From positions 4,306-68,305 of the forward strand of contig CAUSGX010000004.1 of assembly GCA_963531535.1 (NCBI GenBank): 64,000 bases of DNA. The letters run 5' to 3'. The position numbers were made by a program, and so were the translations under genes. Positions within the stretch are counted from its first letter, which is position 1, and each line of letters opens with the position of its first letter. This DNA is from HOT-345 sp963531535. Lineage in GTDB: Bacteria; Patescibacteriota; Gracilibacteria; Absconditabacterales; Absconditicoccaceae. Below the pieces are notes generated by a model that was not told the origin of the DNA, ran no database searches, and was given only the letters and a program-made list of their open reading frames with translations. Positions 1 through 9,700 of the stretch are shown in pieces.

Positions 1-396
1 AATCAGATTTTCATTGCCTCTTCTCACGAGCTTTGTTCAGATTTCAGCATATTGAGTCTTGGTTAGGACCGTAACTTTGCTTACTTCTGCGATACTAGCC
101 AGAGCCTCTCCCCTAAAACCATAACTCTCTAAGGAATACAGATCTTTTTCACTCTCAATTTTTGAAGTCGCATATCTTTCTAGGAGTAAATCCATATCAG
201 AAAGCTCAATTCCAGTTCCGTTATCTTCTAGTGCAAGTAATGATTTACCTCAGTCGTTGATTGTGATTTCAAGTTTTGTAGCTTCTGCATCAAGAGAGTT
301 TTCTACCAATTCCTTCAAAAGTGAAGCTGGCCTCTGTACTACTTCTCAAGCCTTAAGTCTATTGATGACATAATCAGGTAATTTATGAATACTCAT
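1..396 (-). CDS. mutL: DNA mismatch repair protein MutL, N-terminal part (cut by window edge)
   Basis: MutL is the GHKL-ATPase that couples mismatch recognition to strand processing. The visible 132 residues start MSIHKLPDYVINRLKAGEVV and carry the family motifs: AGEVVQRPAS, KELVENSLDA (ATP/Mg-binding Asn), a D-N-G-x-G-I turn and YGFRGEALASI. The Gly of the near-invariant AGEV is encoded by TGA, as are the Gly in the stretch after TIND and one near the window edge (AEIGTK). The start is the ATG at 396-394. The C-terminal two thirds lie outside the window. The upstream gene runs the other way, so 397-579 is a divergent promoter region. Recognition is secure; only the length is unknown. Confidence 0.95.
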
Positions 397-450
397 AGTT
401 CACTACTTACAAAAGAGAGATAAATAGCCATCTTCAATATTCTAAAAGAT

Positions 451-467
451 AAAAAATCAGATTTTTT
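451..467 (+). repeat. AAATCAGATTT-type motif, intergenic copy
   Basis: A-run, TCAG, then T-run: AAAAAATCAGATTTTTT followed by CTTCTTTT. It lies between divergent mutL and the FtsB-like gene. It is one copy of the near-palindrome found throughout the window. A second, partial copy (AATCTGATTTT) lies at 497-507. Confidence 0.6.
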
Positions 468-579
468 CTTCTTTTCCCAAAAATTATAAGGCTAATAATC
501 TGATTTTCTGCTTGCTTTTTGATGGCAAAAATTCAATATATATATACAGACTTAAAGATTTTTATCAAGCTTATTTAGT

Positions 580-987
580 ATGCTTTCTGATATAAAAAGT
601 TTTATTAAAATATACGCTCCATATCTTAAGCGGTGACTGGGAATAGTAAATGTGGCTCTCTTGATGATCGCGGTCCAGACCTATGTAAACTATACATCTA
701 TTATTGAACAAACCTCTCAGGTTCAGGAGCAGACAAAAAGGGTAAAAGATGAAATTAGCTATTTTAATAATTTTCAGCTCAAGTATCTCAATTCCGCTCA
801 TGCAAAAAGGCTTCTAGCCCATGAAAATAATATTCTAGATAACGGAGAAGCAATTATCCTCTTCAAAGCTAAACAGGAAGCCGAACAAAAGGAGCTAGTA
901 CCTGCAGAAGAATCGGAGAATACTCCACGGGAAGAGTGGAAAATATTCTTTAGTGAGAAAATCAAAGCAATAACACCAGAAAACTAA
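580..987 (+). CDS. FtsB/DivIC-like single-pass coiled-coil protein
   Basis: The 135-residue protein starts at ATG 580. It has a short basic N-terminus (about residues 1-19, including one UGA Gly), one membrane helix (about 20-37), then a helix rich in Gln, Glu and Lys (about 40-65) that looks like a coiled coil, and an acidic tail. Small proteins of this build (septum formation initiator, FtsB/DivIC) join the divisome on the outer face of the membrane and bridge FtsQ/FtsL to wall synthesis. The architecture fits, but the sequence alone does not prove the family. It ends 44 bases before the next gene on the same strand, so the two may be cotranscribed. Confidence 0.45.
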
Positions 988-1003
988 AAAAAATCAGATT
1001 TTT
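986..1003 (+). repeat. AAATCAGATTT-type motif 28 bases before a start codon
   Basis: The copy is an A-run, AATCAGATTTTT, then CTCTTTTTTAG. It begins inside the TAA stop of the preceding gene and ends 28 bases before ATG 1032. It is a typical copy: motif, short spacer, CTTTTT, start codon. Confidence 0.6.
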
Positions 1004-1031
1004 CTCTTTTTTAGCCTACCATCTCGCTAAA

Positions 1032-4000
1032 ATGCTTATACAAAAATATTTCTCAAAACTTTTTCTCAGCTGAGTGATAGCTCTCGCTACTTTCCAGATG
1101 TCATATTCCCTTACAAATGCTCAAGCTACCTCATCCCCTCAGCCTATACAAAAAACACAGCTAACGAAGGATGAGTTCATATCATTCCTTAAGGATCTTG
1201 ATATTTCAAGTCCGATACTTTATGGAGACCATCCACTATCTCGTTATGAATTGACGAGATTGCTCAATGCAGTAGAGTGTGAAGATTGTTTTTTACCTTC
1301 TCCTTCTACAGTTAGGACCTATACCCAACCATTCTGGTCTTCTTTCATTCAGCTTCCATGAAAGGATTTTAGAGATATTGGATTTAAAAACGCGCCTCAT
1401 GAGGGGAAAGATTACTATTATTGCGTGGCTTATATAGGTGATAAGACGTATATGAGATGATATCCACTGGCAATGTGAGCAACATCTCCAAAATGTGCTG
1501 GAAATTTCTGCGGAGCTGGAGGAGTGACCAGGGCTGAGTTTTACCAGACATTAACGAATCTCCTCTCAGAGAGGGTCGCTAGTAAGTACACAGTATCACG
1601 AGGAGATATCAAAGATTGGCTTAAAAGGCTTCAAAAATCTGACTGGGCATATCGTCAATTTAGCGAAGATGAACTCCAAACCATCCAAATTTCTCCCTCT
1701 AGAGTCCAGAAGCTCAAAGACGGTAAGGAACTCAATATCTACCTAAAATATTGTACCTATGAGCCGAGAATGTGCTGATTTACAACTTTCCCTCAGTTAC
1801 AGTCTGGAGTTTGGCCACTCGGACAGGTAAATCTCCTGATTCAAGAGGGGATTATCACCGCTCAGGATATAGCAAATCTCTCTCAAGTAATTACTCCAAA
1901 AGAAGCTGTAGACAAGCTCTATTATATCTATATGCTTCACACAAAATGTAATGCAGACCTAGACTATGACTGTGATTGAATTCCTAATCATAAAGATAAC
2001 TGTCCGAATACTTACAATCCTTCACAAGCAGATATGGATACTGATGGTTATTGAGATGTTTGTGATGATGATATTGACTGAGATGGCGAGAAGAATCCTA
2101 TTTGATTAGTTGATGAGACCTGAAATATTGATTACCAAGTAGTAAAAAATCAGACTTCGACCGATAAGACTCCTCTTGGTGTTTTAGAGCAAGGGAACTA
2201 TGCATTTTTACAGATAAAAAGCATCTGAGATGTTGCACCTTATGAGTTAAAGGCAGAACTCACAACTAAAAAGGCTCAAAAACTGGTTGAATGGGATTTT
2301 TGAGATGGGCAAGTCGGAAAATGAACTCGCGTGACGCACCATTATCAATATCCGTGAGTTTATACTATTAGAGCTAAGACAACAGGTAAAAACTGAGAAG
2401 TATGAGTTGTTTCAAATCAGATTTTTATCTGAGAATCACTAAATACCAACTATGCCCTCAATATAAAAACTCCTAAAATCCAGTGAGACACTGCGACTTT
2501 AGAGGCTGAAAGTTTAGGAAGGATTGATAGTTTTAAGTGGAGCAATTCTGCAAATACTTCATCAAAAACTTCAGATACCTCCTGAAGTTTTGTTACTCAA
2601 TTGCTGAGCTGAGCGAGGAATAATATTACGCTCAAGGGATTTTACCAAGGGAAATTAGTGGCAGTTGCTTCAATAGATATTAGATATCATAAGGGGAAAT
2701 ATATTTCATCGAGTCTGATTTTTTCTCCCTTTCAGAGGAAAGTAGGAATGAAATCTATCGTATCAACGAGACTTTCGGGGCTTATGGTGGGAGATATTAG
2801 GTCAATTAAGCGAGATCTCTGAGATGGGACGAATTTCTCCAATACTCAAGTTGTGAGTTCCCATACTTATACTGAGGCAGGTGGAAAAACTGTAGTCCAG
2901 AGGATTGAACTTGATGATGGACAGGAACTCATTACGACAAGCTCTTTTACCCTTCAAAATCCCAAAGCATCGTGAAATTATGCTGTGAATATCTGATATT
3001 TAAGTTTTACAAAATGAAAAATCTGAATCCAGATTTCTCCTCTTTGATTTAAGAGTCCGATTCCTCAGATAGCTGTTTCCTTTACCCCGAGTGAGCAAAT
3101 TACAAAAACACAGGTAAATCCTGACTGAGAACCGATTTATTATGATCTAGGATATCAGGGGGCATTAAAGCTCAAGTCTACTGCTCAAGTATATACAGGT
3201 CTCATGCTGAATTCTGAGAGCATGATCTCTCCTAGCTCAGATACTACCCAAGAAAAGGACTCTTTGATAGATACGAAGGTGCTTTTCTCCGGGCTTAAGT
3301 GTGATCTAGATAAAGACTGAATCCCCGATCTCTATGATAGTGATATTGATGGAGATGGAAAACCAAATCTTCTCTGACTTGTTATTAGAGAAAATGCTGA
3401 CTGTAGTCTCGTCCCTGGAGATAATGTGAATATGAATCTTTATAATCAGCATTTTTGAGTTTGTAGCCTGGATAATTGTCCTCTCGAGTCAAATCCAGAT
3501 CAGATCGATCTGAATGCTAACGGAGTTTGAGATAGCTGTGAGTGAAAAAGTGCCTGTTGAGACGGTAAAATAGACCAATGAGAAACCTGTTTAAGCTGCC
3601 CGCAAGATGTATGAGAATGTACCTCGATCTGCGGAAATGGAAAGGCAGAGCCAGGAGAAGATTGTGAAAATTGTCCACAAGACGTGCCTATCTGTGAAAA
3701 TACCTGTTGAAATGGGAAAGCTGATCCAGGAGAAACTTGTAAAACTTGTCCCGAGGATGTCCCTATATGTGAAAAGACTTGCTGAAATGGGAAAGCTGAT
3801 CCGGGAGAAACCTGTAAGACCTGTCCTGAAGATATCCCAAATTGTCCGAGTCTTTGTTGAAATGGGAAAATAGACCAATGAGAAACTTGTAAAACTTGTC
3901 CTGAGGATGTGAAGAGATGCTTCTCTCTGTGTTGAAATGGACTGATAGAATTTTCTCTTGGTGAGGAGTGTGATGATGGTCAAGAAAACTGAAAAAACTG

Positions 4001-4397
4001 AACCTGTTCTTCTACCTGTAAAAATCTAACGCTCTGCTGAAATGGGAAAATAGACCAGTGAGAAACTTGCAATACTTGTCCTCAAGATGTGCCAACCTGT
4101 GATCGTGATGATGATGGAATCCCAGATGTGTACGATCAGTGTCCAGATATTCCAGAGGATAAGAACGGAATCGAAGATGAGGACTGATGTCCCGAGATCC
4201 CAACTCCTTGTACTGAGGATTGAGATTGTCCGTTGGTAAATCCACTTTGTAACTCTTGTCCGTGCCAATTTGCGGACTTTAGCAATACTCTTCACAAAAA
4301 TGATTCCCTCAGAGCTAAACTCTTTGATCAAAAGAGAAGGGTGGAATACAATTACTCTCCATTTGTGGATTTGAGGCAATTTATATACTTAGAATAG
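1032..4397 (+). CDS. Large secreted surface protein: SLH-like, TSP3 calcium repeats, PKD domains, Cys-rich repeats
   Basis: The protein has 1121 residues and ends at TAG. An N-terminal signal-like hydrophobic helix (about 8-30) is followed by two stretches resembling S-layer homology domains (RYELTRLLN; a later GGVTRAEFYQTL). Asp-rich calcium loops of thrombospondin type 3 kind follow near residues 309-350, 756-780, 800-836 and 1023-1054 (for example DSDIDGDGKPN). Two PKD-like domains lie near 418-457 (WDFGDG) and 595-633 (DLGDGT). Seven Cys-rich units lie near 839-1020 with consensus CGNGKxDxGETCxTCPxDV, like Myxococcus-type disulfide repeats. Many of the repeat glycines are TGA. No LPXTG signal or C-terminal membrane helix is visible. 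The likely role is a calcium-stabilised, disulfide-rich surface or adhesion protein; the ligand is unknown. Confidence 0.75.
3546..4093 (+). repeat. Tandem Cys-rich coding repeats, seven units
   Basis: About seven in-frame units of 60-105 bases encode CGNGK..GETC..CP..V, and several are near-identical at the DNA level (GAAATGGGAAA recurs). The C-G pair is repeatedly written TGT-TGA. The similarity between units makes them open to recombination and copy-number change. Confidence 0.75.
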
Positions 4398-4490
4398 GGA
4401 AGTTCTCAGTTATTATCGATCGAAAGTAAGTTGATCAGAGAATAGTTAGATTACTGCAGTCTGCTTTGTAGATCTTGCAATAAAAACAAA

Positions 4491-4519
4491 AAACCTCTCT
4501 ATTAGAGAGGTTTTCCTTT
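4491..4519. terminator. Bidirectional hairpin terminator
   Basis: The stem AAACCTCTC / GAGAGGTTT has a TATTA loop, with T-rich sequence on the right and A-rich sequence on the left (a T-run on the other strand). It sits between the convergent surface-protein gene and the pilin gene. Confidence 0.85.
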
Positions 4520-4534
4520 ATTATTCAAGGGAGA

Positions 4535-5128
4535 TTATCTAACAAGTATATACCTAAGATCATCAAAACTTTTTACTTTACATTTACCAGTAGCATCAGG
4601 CTTAGTAGATGTGCTATCTCCCTTATCAACAGTTTTACATAGAGCACTTCCACTGAATTGATCAGCTTTTGTATCAGCAGCTACTGTCTTCAACATTTCA
4701 CTTGTACTATTCGCCTTATCTAGAGTTTCAACTTTCGCAGCAAGGATATATGCTCAACTTATTACTCCTCATGCGGATTGTATCAACTTGTATGTAAATT
4801 GCCCTTTTACTCAGTTGCTAGATCCCACTTGTACAGCAGTCGTTGCTTTAGAAGGATCTGAAGGGAGATTCTTAAGATATCCTCTGTCAATTAAGGCTGT
4901 AAGTTGTGACGCATCTCCATTAGTTGGTTCTGCAGGATATTCCCCCTTGTTTGCTTGATATGACTCAAGTCCATTAGAAATATCTATGATTCCCTTTTCT
5001 CTCGCTAGGTCTCTAGCAGCCGCCTGAGCTCCTGTTAGTCTAGGCAAAATAGCAGCAGCAAGGATACCGATGATCACTACTACGATCAGCATTTCTACCA
5101 AGGTAAAACCTTTTTTGAAGTTTTTCAT
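4535..5128 (-). CDS. Type IV pilin / pseudopilin
   Basis: This 197-residue protein has a class III prepilin leader: MKNFKKG|FTLVEMLIVVVI, with cleavage after Gly and Glu at mature position 5. The hydrophobic helix runs on through ILAAAILPRLTGAQAAARD. The globular part has EYPAEP and two Cys (ALCKTV and GKCKVK) that could form the C-terminal disulfide loop. Several glycines in the C-terminal half are UGA (SSNGV, SAGGV, ISGAY). Prepilin peptidase cleaves such proteins for assembly into pili used for adhesion, twitching or DNA uptake. It stands alone here, away from the pilus operon at 17.8-21 kb, so it may be a major or alternative pilin. Confidence 0.88.
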
Positions 5129-5322
5129 TGTGATTTTAGAATAAAAGAATAAAAATCATTACAGCAGAAGTCTTACTTTTATTGTGCTTATTTTCAAGTC
5201 AAAATAGGCTTTAGACCGCCATTTTAAATTGACGAAGAAATGGAAATCCATCAAACTACTAGACAAAAAAGGGAAAAGTCTGATTTTTATTCTTTATTTT
5301 ATAAAAATGGGATATTATACTT

Positions 5323-6261
5323 TTATTCCTCAAGGATCATTCTATCTTTCCAGTTCTGATAGATGATTTCAAGGTCCTCTTCGCCATCATACTTTGGAAA
5401 GAGTGAAGTCCCCATCTCAATTTTGAAATCCGAGCGATCAGCAATGAGAGCAGTATTTTGAATCCATTCATCGACTTGCTGAGGTGAGTAGCCATTTTTG
5501 AGAGCAATAGAGCGGATTTCTTCCTCCGTCATCAGATGATTTTCCGTAGTTGGGACCCTATGATTTGGATCAAAAAGCTTTAGATTATCTTTGATCGCCA
5601 TCGCAAGTTCCTGGTTGGTCTTGTCCTTTGGTAACGGATAGGCATAGATATTGCTGATAATACAAGGAGTCTGAGTAGTTTCTCATAGCTCAAGAATCGT
5701 CTTATTGATCTTTGCAATGTTTGGATGTGTTTTCTCATCCTGAGCAATAATTTCAAGATAGAAATTTTCAGTTCACAAGGTTGTTTTGAGCATCCCAATG
5801 ATTTCCTGAATCTTGGAGAGTGGTTCTCAGTTTAGAAGCATCTTTGAAATTCGTGATTCGACACCTCAACAAAAAGCCAGAATTCAGTTTTTGTATTCCG
5901 TAAGTGATTTCATATCAACCTTTGGTCTAAACTCAATTCCCGTCTGAGAGGCGTAGGTCACCAGCTGGAGAAGATTATGATATCATTCGGTACTCATTGC
6001 GAGGAGAGTTGTTGAGCCAACAGACTTCAAGTTGGCAACATTATTAGCATCGAGAGCAAACCCAATCTCAACCCCAACAATCGGTTTTATTCCCTCATCT
6101 TTCCCCGCCATATAATGCTGAAAGGCTCCGTAGACGACATTCAGATCCGTGAGTCAAATTGCAGTGAATCAGAGCGATTTCGCGTTTTTAACGATATCTT
6201 TGGGCTTACCGATTGCTTCAAGAAATGAATAGGTGCTGTATCCATGCAGATGAACGAACAT
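5323..6261 (-). CDS. Stand-alone PHP domain protein, like the N-terminus of DNA polymerase III alpha
   Basis: The 312 residues match the N-terminal PHP domain of DnaE: MFVHLHGYSTYSFLEAIGKP at the start, then LGFTAIGLTDLNVVYGAF, GIKPIVGVE, and near the end ALIADRSDFKIEMG and LFPKY. DnaE would continue here into the polymerase palm, but this gene stops at TAA. The usual TDH of the metal site reads TDL, so at least one ligand differs. The ATG follows a copy of the AAATCAGATTT motif by 21 bases. Possible roles are proofreading or phosphoesterase activity in trans, a split DnaE, or a duplicated remnant; the sequence cannot decide. No polymerase domain is encoded nearby. Confidence 0.7.
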
Positions 6262-6282
6262 TTTCTGATTTCAGAAAAAGGT

Positions 6283-6297
6283 AAAAATCTGATTTTT
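6283..6297 (-). repeat. AAATCAGATTT-type motif before the PHP gene
   Basis: On the minus strand it reads AAAAATCAGATTTTT, followed by ACCTTTTTCTG, and lies 21 bases upstream of the ATG at 6261. It has the same orientation relative to its gene as most other copies. Confidence 0.6.
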
Positions 6298-6701
6298 ATG
6301 ATAGTTTTTTCTTTTTGATATGCAATGCTTTTTTCTCCTCGCTTGCGAGTGATTTTTCTTTATGAGAAACTAATAAATTTATTCTTGAATTTCGCTCTCA
6401 ATGAAGTAATTCTTTCGCGAGTGAGTGAAATGAATATAGCGATTTAGGATTATTTAATCCTGATGAAAACCTAGATTTCAAAGGAAATATTTTGAGGTCA
6501 TTATTTCATTCTGTTTGTGATGACGATCAAAGGGAATATTTTATGTTTTGTTTGCAGTGATAAATATATACTAAAACCCAAAAATAAAAAAACGCAAGAG
6601 AAAATATCTGAAATAAACCGACAAGCTTGCACAAAATGCAAAAGCGAGTATACTTTCAGGTGAGTATTTTATTCTCTTTGCGTATAGATGATGCAAATGA
6701 C
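6296..6701 (-). CDS. Doubtful ORF filling the 6262-6687 gap
   Basis: With UGA read as Gly, the minus strand stays open across this 425-base gap and ends at TAA 6296. The translation has a hydrophobic stretch (LFQIFSLAFFYFWVLVYIY) and a basic C-terminus ending in KKKKLS. No ATG start is visible; a TTG near 6701 would lie inside the divergent gene. Over 120 open codons is uncommon by chance in AT-rich DNA, but with only two stop codons it is not decisive. The gap also has an inverted repeat AGGATTA/TAATCCT at about 6446-6461. Treat as hypothetical. Confidence 0.22.
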
Positions 6702-9700
6702 AAAAAACAAAACAACAAGCACAAAAATCAGATTTTTTTGACCTTTGAGTAAGGTGATGCTGGGGGCAACAGGAGCTTTCTTGCTTGGAGGATTTTTATT
6801 ACTTCAGACCTGGGCTGCTCCTGGAGATGGTCCAGTCGTGCAGTATAGCTTTGAAGATGCAAGTAACCTCGGAAAGGACAGCTCGTCTGCTGGAAATAAT
6901 GCGACTAACTACGGAGTAACACAAACCCTCGGAAGAGTTGGGAAAGCTGGGTATTTTAATGCAAACTCAGTTTTTTTAGATCTAAGTACTCATGCTTCAA
7001 AGCTTAATCTAACAGAAGGAACAGTTAGTTTTTGGGCAAAAATTGATTCAGATGCTAAAGACTTTTCTTCAATTCTTTCTTGGTGAATCTCTACGACTGA
7101 TGCGTCAAATGTTGACCTAGGATATATTTCTCTTGGAAATATGACGGCTGGGTATCCAGATGAATTATTGAGTTTAGCAAATGTATATAGAACTTGAGGT
7201 TGAAATTGGCAGGTTTTCGCGAAGACAACTAGACCTGATTCTTTTTATAAAGATGGTAAATGGCACGCCTATACTGTAACAATGGATAGTGCGAAAAATC
7301 TATGACTTTATATTGATGGAGAGCCTCAGACAATACATGATAACGGTCAAAGTCTGATTCCTTTTTTCTTGTCTCATAATAACGGAAAAGTATCTATAGG
7401 AAGGTCTTCCAATGAATATCATAGGGCTCTTTGAGAAGGATTAAAATGATCAATCGATGAATTTAAAATCTATAACTATGCCCGCACTGCAGCACAAATC
7501 AAATCTGATTACGAGCAGGAAGCGAAACCGACAGTAATTATTCACTATCAAAATGCTGACGGGGAAGAACTTATGTCTCCGACTGTGCATACCAAGACAA
7601 GTAACGGAACTGAGTTCCAGCTTGGGCAGACATATTACTTTGATCCAGACGACCTCGTAAGTAGGGCAGATGGAGGAATTTATCAAAAACCTGAGAAACA
7701 GAGTGTTATTTTCTCTCAAACAGAGAGAATGAAAGAGATTACCTTTGTTTATCCAATCAAGCCAATGCTAGTCCTTCACTATACTTTCGATGAAGGGGGA
7801 AATACGGTTGCGGATAGTTCTCAACTTGAGACCAAGAATCCAGGTACCGTTATTGGAAACTATACCTGGGATGAATGGGGAAGAGTAGGTGGAATGTACA
7901 CTGATACGGCTATGCAAACACAAAGAGGACTATGAATCTGAAATTCTGCAGCTTTTACAATTGCAGGATGGATTAAGACAGATGATGATTGAGGACAGAG
8001 GTATTTTATCACAAATACTGCTGATGCTCACGGATATAGGTTTGGAATTTCTGGAGGTAAGCCAGCTTTTTTATTGGGTACCTATCATTGAGGAAGGAGA
8101 CTGACAGAAGATAACTGTGGATCTACAAACCTAGCTGGGAATAGGTGGCATCACCTAGTTTGAGTATTTGATGCTAAGGGTAGAAAGGTAACCTGTTATG
8201 TAGATGGAGTAAAAGATGGGGAGAGGGTACTTCCAGATTATTATAATAATAGATGAGATGATTCAGCTTGGATCGGAGGGAAGAATAGGAGTATGGCAAC
8301 TTTTCGAGAAAGATGATCACTTGATGATGTTAGAGTGTATAACTATGCTTTGAGTCCTCAGAAAATTAAGGAGCTCTATGATAGTTTCCCAGCGGAGGAA
8401 ACTGCTGCCCCAGTAGGACTTAGCCTTACAACTACAAGCCCAAGAACTACGCTTGTAGTTGGAGAAAAGGTTGTTGCAAGTGCAAATCTTGATCTAAATA
8501 GAGGAGGGAAGAATTTGAAATTAGTTATCAGTGTCCCAAAGAGCCTTCAACCAGAGAGTAATTCAATCTCACTTCTCAACTGAGAGACAGTAACATCTGG
8601 TAGTGTAAATATGGTTGAGCTTTCAGATAAGAGAGTTTATACTTATTATCTAAAAGATAATATTAAAGGACAGATTAAAGCTGATTTTTCTGTGTATTTC
8701 CCTTGGTTGGTGACAGATCATTTAACTCCAGCAAAAATTACCGCTGAAATTGTTAAGGGGGATGCGTCACTTGTAAATAAAGAACTTACTTTTACAGCAT
8801 GGGCTCCATTTAGACTCAATATGCACTGGATTCACTATACTAAGCCTGGAAATAATTATAAGGTAAAGTATGCTTTAAATGTGTATACAGAGACTTATTT
8901 CCCATGGGAAAGTCCAGCTAATTTTAGATTTCTTGATAGTAAAAATCCTGCATTATATAACTTTATTGCGACTATCCCATTGCCACCTAAGGCAAAATAT
9001 ATCAGTAGTTCTGTAAATAATGGACATGGTAGTGCTACACTTTCGCTTACATATGATGCAGATAAGCATGCTATGATTTTCAGAGGAACCCCAAGAATGG
9101 ATACGCTTTGGAATAATAGACAGTTTATAGAACTTGAATATACAGGACTTCAAGCTGACGATGTAATTACAGCGAATCCTATGACTTTTACTGGATATCT
9201 TGCTAGTCCAACAGGAAAAATCTATACAGGAAGTCTGAATTGGGTTAATCAAACAGTAGAAGCTGCGAATGCTAATATAAATTTAGGATTTCATCTACCA
9301 CAGGGGTCTATTGTTGATGATCAAGATAGGCAGGAGCTTTTCGGACTTTGGATAGGTAATGGATGAAACACAAAAGTAAAAAATGCAAGTGTTGAATTTA
9401 CCATCCCTGAGTGAATTGAGGTAAATAGTATTAGACTCCCTAATGCAACAGAAAGTAATGGAAATGGTCATGAAGTATTTTGGCCTCATACGATTAATTT
9501 TGACTACTGGACAAATAGGGGGAAAACTGGTTCTATCAATGGAAACTATGGTGCTGGATATGGGAAGGTAGAACTTGGACTGTCTGATGGAGAATCTATT
9601 AAGAAATTTGTAATGAAGTTTCCGGAAATCAATCCGTGAGATACAATTCCAGGTATGATGGGGCATGCGAACCTAGGGATTAGATTCAATGGAGATGTTA

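Noticed and set aside
3591..3983. Long open minus-strand frame opposite the Cys-rich repeats
   Set aside because: It is the mirror of a repetitive real gene and shows repeated, Ser/Phe-rich sequence with no domain or start context.
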